Source: Candidatus Latescibacterota bacterium (GTDB lineage: Bacteria > Latescibacterota > UBA2968 > GCA-2709665). From it: 9,340 nt of DNA. Below the pieces are notes generated by a model. It was not told where the DNA came from and ran no database searches. It was given only the letters and a program-made list of their open reading frames with translations. Positions 5,915 to 9,340 of this stretch are shown here, piece by piece; the first letter of the stretch is position 1; each line of letters begins with the position of its first letter. The stretch spans positions 19,905 through 29,244 of the forward strand of contig JAAXHE010000288.1 of the NCBI GenBank assembly GCA_012271065.1, read 5' to 3'. The position numbers were made by a program, and so were the translations under genes.

Positions 5915-6769
5915 TTACAGAAACGCCTCCAGACGCTTCCGTACCGACGGCTGCCTCAACTTTACGAATGCGTCCTCCTTCAATTGCCTCACCCGTTCCC
6001 GGCTGATCCCCAGACGGCGTCCGATCTCCTGGTACGTCGTCGGTTCCTCGCCGCGCATTCCAAAATAGAGACTGAGTATTTTCCTGTGACGTTCTGAAAG
6101 CAGATCCAGAGTTTCCTCTACGGCTCGGGTTCGGCAGGCTTCGACGAGCGTCTCTTCCGCCGACGCGAGGCGCCGGTCCGAAAGCGTCTCCCAAAGACTC
6201 AGGCGACCCTCCGCGCCATCGGAATCAAGAGAGACGGCGCTTGCGCCTCCATCCAGGCAGCGGTCGAGCCTCTTCAGCGGGAGACCGGATTGCGCGGCGA
6301 CTTCCTCCGGCGCGGGACTGCGTTCAAGCCGCTGCATCAGACGATCTTCCGTTTTTCTTAATCGGCCGATATCGTTCAATACGCTTGCTGGCACACGGAC
6401 GGTCCGTGTCTGAACGTCCAATGCCTTCAGAATGTGCTGCCGGATCCACCAAACCGCGTACGTAATAAACCTGCAACCCTTGCTCCGGTCGAATTTCCTG
6501 GCAGCGGTAAACAACCCGCAATTGCCCTCGTTGATGAGGTCTCCCAGCGGCAGACCCTGGTTTTGATATCCTCTGGCGATATGAATGACAAAGCGAAGAT
6601 TTGCATTCACTAGCGCAGCTATTGCGGCTTCATCCCCCGCCTCGACCCCGGCGGCGAGGGCCCGCTCTTCGTCCGAATCGATCCGCGGATGTCGATCGAC
6701 CTCTCTGAAGTAGTGTTTAAGCGATCTGTCTTCACACGTAACACGACATTCGTACGTTCCGGCAAACAT
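5915..6769 (-). CDS. sigma-70 family RNA polymerase sigma factor (RpoD/RpoS-like, short form)
   Basis: 284 residues from ATG 6769, selected for its perfect GGAGGG (6776-6781) 6 nt upstream; an in-frame start 87 nt earlier would overrun the promoter leader. Region 1.2 (SLKHYFREVDRHPRI, about 16-30) is followed by region 2 (about 40-117: ANLRFVIHIARGYQNQGLPL, DLINEGNCGL, FITYAVWWIRQ), with the promoter-melting aromatic set kept. Region 3 spans about 120-200 (TRTVRVPASVLNDIGRL, SPAPEEVAAQSGLP) and region 4 about 215-284, with the -35-binding helix-turn-helix TYQEIGRRLGISRERVRQLK (245-264). It lacks region 1.1, so it resembles group 2 or short primary sigma factors (as in Bacteroidota) rather than full-length RpoD. 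No anti-sigma gene is adjacent. Transcription is probably controlled by the palindrome in its promoter. Probably an alternative sigma; its regulon is unknown. Confidence 0.95.
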   Translation of the reverse strand: MFAGTYECRVTCEDRSLKHYFREVDRHPRIDSDEERALAAGVEAGDEAAIAALVNANLRFVIHIARGYQNQGLPLGDLINEGNCGLFTAARKFDRSKGCRFITYAVWWIRQHILKALDVQTRTVRVPASVLNDIGRLRKTEDRLMQRLERSPAPEEVAAQSGLPLKRLDRCLDGGASAVSLDSDGAEGRLSLWETLSDRRLASAEETLVEACRTRAVEETLDLLSERHRKILSLYFGMRGEEPTTYQEIGRRLGISRERVRQLKEDAFVKLRQPSVRKRLEAFL

Positions 6770-6835
6770 CGATGACCCTCCGAGAACTGAAGTAACCCGA
6801 CCGATTGATAATTGATTACGCGCCCTGCTGGAATG

Positions 6836-6864
6836 TGTTGTTCTCCAGTACACCAAAATATACT
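6836..6864 (+). promoter_or_regulatory. weak candidate promoter of the oxidoreductase gene
   Basis: TGTTGT (6836-6841) and TATACT (6859-6864) are 17 nt apart on the plus strand. The -10 is good, the -35 poor, which would fit a regulated promoter; the -10 lies in the palindromic operator. The implied leader to ATG 7003 is about 130 nt. Confidence 0.35.
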
Positions 6865-6885
6865 GAACATATGTTCAGTATTCAA
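6857..6885 (-). promoter_or_regulatory. sigma-70 promoter of the sigma factor gene
   Basis: On the minus strand TTGAAT (6885-6880) and TATATT (6862-6857) are separated by exactly 17 nt, close to the TTGACA/TATAAT consensus. Start of transcription would be near 6850, giving a leader of about 80 nt to ATG 6769. Confidence 0.75.
6860..6881. promoter_or_regulatory. 22-bp perfect palindromic operator
   Basis: The half-site ATACTGAACAT is followed directly by its exact reverse complement, a 22-bp perfect palindrome. It occupies the whole spacer of the minus-strand promoter and part of both core elements, and overlaps a plus-strand -10-like TATACT. A bound dimer should block transcription. The core GAAC-N4-GTTC equals the Bacillus-type LexA box, and TGAACA-N2-TGTTCA equals the ArsR/SmtB-type site; sequence alone cannot choose between them. 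No repressor gene is in the window. Confidence 0.8.
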
Positions 6886-7002
6886 GTAGAAACTTCTTGT
6901 TCCGGTGAGTTTTTTTTCATACTTTTCGCCCTCGGTACCGCAGGGAGGTTCCAGTATTCTGCGTCGGGTGTTTTTGTGATGGTGTCTTCCGGGAGAATTG
7001 CG

Positions 7003-8022
7003 ATGGAAAAAATACGTGTCGGACTGGTCCGCTGCGATATGCACGGTATGTATTATGGCGCGCTGATGGCCGACCATGCGCCCCTGCGACTTCAGAAACC
7101 CATGGATGACAACGCCGGCGCGCCATACTCCTGGATGAGCGGCGGGGCGCACTTTTATTTTTACACATTCTACAGCGACCCCACCCGCATGACGGTTCCG
7201 TGCCTGCACGAATTCGAAATCGCTCGCGTATGGGACGAACATCCCGGTGTCGGCGATGTCTTTGCGCGGGTCTTCACCTCCAGACCGCGGGTTTGCGAGC
7301 ATGTTCACGAAGTGTCGGACGACGTGGACCTCGTTCTGGTGGCAGACTGCAACTACGACGGCGCCGACCACCTGGAACTGGCCACGCCCGGTCTGGAAAA
7401 AGGGGTGCCAACCTTTATCGACAAACCGCTCTCGAACAATCTGGACAACGCGAACGCCATCGTCGGCCTGGCGCGGAAACACAATGCCCCCCTGCTTTCA
7501 CGCTCCATCCTGAACACGCTCCCTCAGGCCAGGCAATTCGCCGCCCGCTTTCCGGAAGTCGGCAACCTCGAATTCGTCTCCATCCGGGGGGGAGGCCCCT
7601 CCCTGGCGGGTCAGATCCACGCCATCTGCCTGGCGCAGAACTTCTTCGGATCCGGCGTGCGCGCCGTGGAATCCATGGGCGAAAACACGGGCGGCTTCAT
7701 GCGACTGGTCTACCCTGACGAACCCCGCTTTCCACGATGCGGCGCCCTGCTCAGCTGCGACACGGGAGACACCTACCACTGCGCCTTCTACGCCAGTGCT
7801 TACGGGAACATGGGCGATATACATTCCCCGCCTCTCGGCGACTACGTCTTTCCGTACGGCGCGTACGAAAACATCAAGCTGATCAGGAAGATGGTTGATA
7901 CCCGTCAGCCGCCGGTCCCCTACCCTGAAATCCTGGAAAGCGTCGCGGTTTCCACCGCGGCGGTCAAAGCGCACAATACCGGAAGGCAGATCTCGCTGCA
8001 GGACGTCGGATACGTGCCCTGA
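7003..8022 (+). CDS. Gfo/Idh/MocA-family NAD(P)-dependent oxidoreductase-like protein
   Basis: 339 residues from ATG 7003, chosen for GGGAGA (6991-6996) 6 nt upstream; the frame stays open to 6805 but that part is the divergent promoter region. Residues 1-165 form a Rossmann-type domain: first strand IRVGLVRCD, VDLVLVADCN (108-117), then PTFIDKPLSNNLDNA (136-150), the equivalent of the family's EKP motif with Asp140-Lys141 (catalytic Lys). Residues about 185-300 would be the alpha/beta C-terminal domain that binds the substrate, with IHAICLAQ (205-212) at the usual catalytic His position. The N-terminal loop is GLVRCDMHG rather than GxGxxG, so cofactor binding may be unusual. Family members oxidise or reduce sugars and cyclitols; the substrate here is unknown. 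Divergent from the sigma gene, convergent with the PhyH-like gene. Confidence 0.82.
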   Translation: MEKIRVGLVRCDMHGMYYGALMADHAPLRLQKPMDDNAGAPYSWMSGGAHFYFYTFYSDPTRMTVPCLHEFEIARVWDEHPGVGDVFARVFTSRPRVCEHVHEVSDDVDLVLVADCNYDGADHLELATPGLEKGVPTFIDKPLSNNLDNANAIVGLARKHNAPLLSRSILNTLPQARQFAARFPEVGNLEFVSIRGGGPSLAGQIHAICLAQNFFGSGVRAVESMGENTGGFMRLVYPDEPRFPRCGALLSCDTGDTYHCAFYASAYGNMGDIHSPPLGDYVFPYGAYENIKLIRKMVDTRQPPVPYPEILESVAVSTAAVKAHNTGRQISLQDVGYVP

Positions 8023-8023
8023 C

Positions 8024-8059
8024 AAAAACACGAGGGACGCAACTCTCGTTGCGCCCCTC
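8024..8059 (-). terminator. intrinsic terminator of the PhyH-like gene
   Basis: GAGGGACGCAAC (8032-8043) faces GTTGCGCCCCTC (8048-8059). In minus-strand RNA the stem is 12 bp with one G-U pair, closed by a GAGA (GNRA) tetraloop and followed after GTG by five U (8028-8024). In plus-strand RNA the same position is an A-C mismatch with a UCUC loop and no U-run, so the element is built for the minus strand and would stop transcription from running into the oxidoreductase gene. Confidence 0.8.
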
Positions 8060-8109
8060 AATTGCGGTTCGCTCCAATGTGGTCTGAACCGGTCCCCCCA
8101 TTGAGGGGC
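8053..8109. repeat. nested inverted repeat overlapping the terminator stem
   Basis: GCCCCTCAAT (8053-8062) and ATTGAGGGGC (8100-8109) are exact reverse complements, and GGTTC (8066-8070) pairs with GAACC (8086-8090) inside. The outer arm at 8053-8059 is also part of the terminator stem, so the two structures exclude each other. Confidence 0.6.
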
Positions 8110-8171
8110 CAGTCGTATCGCCATGCGCTGCTGCCCTTTCATCGCCGGACCGGGTCCCGGTTGCCTGCCAC

Positions 8172-8945
8172 TCAGACGTCTACGATAAATCGGGTCAGGT
8201 CTTTCGCCCGATCCGAAAGGGAATCGAACAAGGAACGGGGCAAGGGGTGTTCCTTTCTGAGCCAAACGAACCACGGCGCCGAATAACCCACGCTCGTCAT
8301 TGCACGAATCTCATCCGACCGGTTGGCCGTGCCCCCGTGCCAGCAACGGATGTCACGGATAACCGCTCCTCCTGCAGGCCCGCATACGATCGACCGCTTC
8401 ATCCAGTCCGGCTCCTCCTCCAGCCCGGGCGCCGGATCCCGATTGCGGTGGGTGCCGGGCACAAACCGTGTCGCACCATTAATCTCCGTAAAATTCACCA
8501 TAGGAAAATTCACCACGATGACCGGCGTTGGCAGGTCGAATACGTTCACCCGCCCCTGGGGGTCGAGGAGCATATCCGTGATATCCGCGTGCAGCTTCTG
8601 GATCCTCGCGCCGGGCAGCGAGTAATCTCCTCCGGCGCCCCAGCAGTGGAAATCACTGCTTTTCCAGATCGCTTCAAGGACTGGCAAAACCGTCTGCAGA
8701 TCAATCAGCTGGGCCCACTCCGGGTGGTGAATCTGCTGGCCGAAGGAATAGCGCGCGTAACCGCGGTTCGCTTCCTCCAATGGAATCGCCTCTGTCTGCT
8801 GCATGATCACCCGGTCCGCCCCGGACCGTGCGTAAGCCAGTTGCCGTGCCGTCAGTGCATCCCGCATCACGACAAGTCCGTCCCGATGAAAGATTCGCAC
8901 CGCCTTCTCCACCTCCGACGGTTCCACAATCTCGACGTCCAGCAT
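8172..8945 (-). CDS. phytanoyl-CoA dioxygenase (PhyH) family Fe(II)/2-oxoglutarate oxygenase
   Basis: 257 residues from ATG 8945, with AAGGGG about 9 nt upstream. The double-stranded beta-helix core shows the iron facial triad: His119 and Asp121 in KLHADITD, and the distal His203 in IRCWHGGTANRS. Arg214, 11 residues after the distal His, is placed to bind the 2-oxoglutarate carboxylate. Opening residues VEKAVRIFHRDGLVVMRDAL (12-31) are typical of the family's N terminus, and NGATRFVPGTHRN (156-168) is its strand-turn before the distal His. It should hydroxylate a small molecule with O2 and 2-oxoglutarate in the cytoplasm. Bacterial members act on many substrates, so neither phytanoyl-CoA nor any other substrate is implied. 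The gene is transcribed alone and ends at its own terminator. Confidence 0.92.
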   Translation of the reverse strand: MLDVEIVEPSEVEKAVRIFHRDGLVVMRDALTARQLAYARSGADRVIMQQTEAIPLEEANRGYARYSFGQQIHHPEWAQLIDLQTVLPVLEAIWKSSDFHCWGAGGDYSLPGARIQKLHADITDMLLDPQGRVNVFDLPTPVIVVNFPMVNFTEINGATRFVPGTHRNRDPAPGLEEEPDWMKRSIVCGPAGGAVIRDIRCWHGGTANRSDEIRAMTSVGYSAPWFVWLRKEHPLPRSLFDSLSDRAKDLTRFIVDV

Positions 8946-8963
8946 CTGTATGCCCCTTCGGCT

Positions 8964-8989
8964 GTTATGGCGAAAAAAAAGCGCCTAAC
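8964..8989 (-). promoter_or_regulatory. U8-loop hairpin in the PhyH-like leader
   Basis: GTTA-T-GGCG (8964-8972) pairs with CGCC-TAAC (8982-8989), an 8-bp stem with one bulge. In minus-strand RNA the loop is C followed by eight U. It lies 19-44 nt before the ATG at 8945, close to the ribosome binding site. It could be an RNA-protein or sRNA binding site, or a premature-stop element; function unproven. Confidence 0.35.
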
Positions 8990-9018
8990 CTACCAGGTGC
9001 CGAAAATTATTGACGAAG

Positions 9019-9226
9019 TTCCACAGTAACCTGTGGAATAACTTCCGGTTGGGTCACCCTTACGTAGATTCAAGGCACTTTTAGAGGTTGAACCCTGAGG
9101 ATCCAGCCTCCGTGAGTAAATATAAGCATTCCAGAATGAAAACGCAAGCGGAACTCGGAGCATTGCCGGCGTGAACTTGACAACCTTCGATCTCCTGCAT
9201 ACATTCGGTCCTCCACAGGACTGTGG
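9019..9226. repeat. two CCACAG...CTGTGG inverted repeats
   Basis: TTCCACAG-TAAC-CTGTGGAA lies at 9019-9038 and CCACAG-GA-CTGTGG at 9213-9226. The same 6-nt arms recur 190 nt apart with different loops; the second copy sits at the presumed transcription start of the orphan promoter. They may be paired operator sites or small hairpins. Confidence 0.4.
9177..9205 (+). promoter_or_regulatory. orphan sigma-70 promoter reading out of the window
   Basis: TTGACA (9177-9182) is a perfect -35 and TACATT (9200-9205) a fair -10, 17 nt apart. Transcription would start near 9212 and run to the right. No convincing gene follows within the window, so it may serve a gene beyond the edge or a small RNA. Confidence 0.5.
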
Positions 9227-9340
9227 CCGCTGCATCTGCGCCGTGCGGTGACAGACGAAGACATTGAGGCATTGCACATTTGCGGAATTAAGAAGCTGTC
9301 TTAAAATTCCCAGTGGACTTCGCACGGCTGCAAAAGCGCC

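Larger units (their letters stand above)
8946..9340. other. 395-nt stretch without a convincing gene
   Basis: Holds the PhyH leader hairpin, the two CCACAG/CTGTGG repeats and the orphan promoter. Several frames are open but short. On the plus strand 9140-9304 reads 54 residues without a start codon and ends in protein-like text (LHLRRAVTDEDIEALHICG). Another plus-strand frame, about 9085-9174, ends in SRMKTQAELGALPA. On the minus strand a 111-codon frame (8990-9325) has a composition unlike the genes here. These may be remnants of a decayed gene, but no family is recognised and base composition is less GC-biased at third positions than in the real genes. Confidence 0.4.

Noticed and set aside
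6805..7002. N-terminal extension of the oxidoreductase
   Set aside because: The frame is open, but it covers the palindrome and promoter, has no ribosome binding site, and the family's first beta strand starts right after ATG 7003.
6619..7482. Minus-strand open frame across the divergent promoter region
   Set aside because: It runs through the operator and overlaps both the sigma gene and the oxidoreductase gene, each with strong family motifs.
7498..8274. Minus-strand open frame opposite the oxidoreductase C terminus
   Set aside because: It crosses the PhyH terminator and is an antisense shadow.

Overview
The window is GC-rich, chromosome-like bacterial DNA (about 60% GC by eye). It has densely packed genes, Shine-Dalgarno sites and sigma-70-like promoters. 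No rRNA, tRNA, CRISPR array, transposase or phage gene was seen. The gene mix is an enolase-superfamily sugar-acid dehydratase, a Gfo/Idh/MocA oxidoreductase, a phytanoyl-CoA-dioxygenase-like protein, a short group-2-type sigma factor and several membrane/coiled-coil proteins with few recognisable relatives. That mix would suit an uncultured heterotroph of the Planctomycetota/Verrucomicrobiota/Lentisphaerota/Hydrogenedentes type, but this assignment is inference from gene content only.

Region 1 (1-3725, + strand): a compact gene string that may be one operon. A possible tail of an upstream gene (1-72) overlaps a D-galactonate-dehydratase-like enzyme (53-1177). Next come an exported protein with a jelly-roll (galactose-binding-like) domain and a C-terminal membrane anchor (1219-2484), a MotA/TolQ/ExbB-like membrane protein (2509-3306), and a one-TM ExbD/TolR-like protein (3303-3725) joined to its predecessor by a 4-nt stop/start overlap.

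Region 2 (3726-5683): a 190-nt convergent gap packed with palindromes and a strong minus-strand terminator, then two minus-strand genes for membrane-anchored coiled-coil proteins (3915-4781 and 4898-5683). Together with the ExbB/ExbD-like pair they could form an ion-driven or force-transmitting envelope complex. This is the most novel-looking part of the window, but the link between the two convergent gene sets rests on proximity alone.

Region 3 (5684-7002): a perfect intrinsic terminator, a sigma-70 family factor on the minus strand (5915-6769), and a 233-nt divergent control region. In that region a perfect 22-bp palindrome fills the spacer of a near-consensus promoter reading into the sigma gene, and it also overlaps a weaker promoter-like site reading the other way.

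Region 4 (7003-9340): a Gfo/Idh/MocA-type oxidoreductase (+) converges on a PhyH-type Fe(II)/2-oxoglutarate dioxygenase (-). Between them is a minus-strand terminator with a competing upstream inverted repeat. The last 395 nt hold the PhyH leader with a U8-loop hairpin, an apparently orphan promoter, two related CCACAG/CTGTGG inverted repeats and short open fragments, but no convincing gene.
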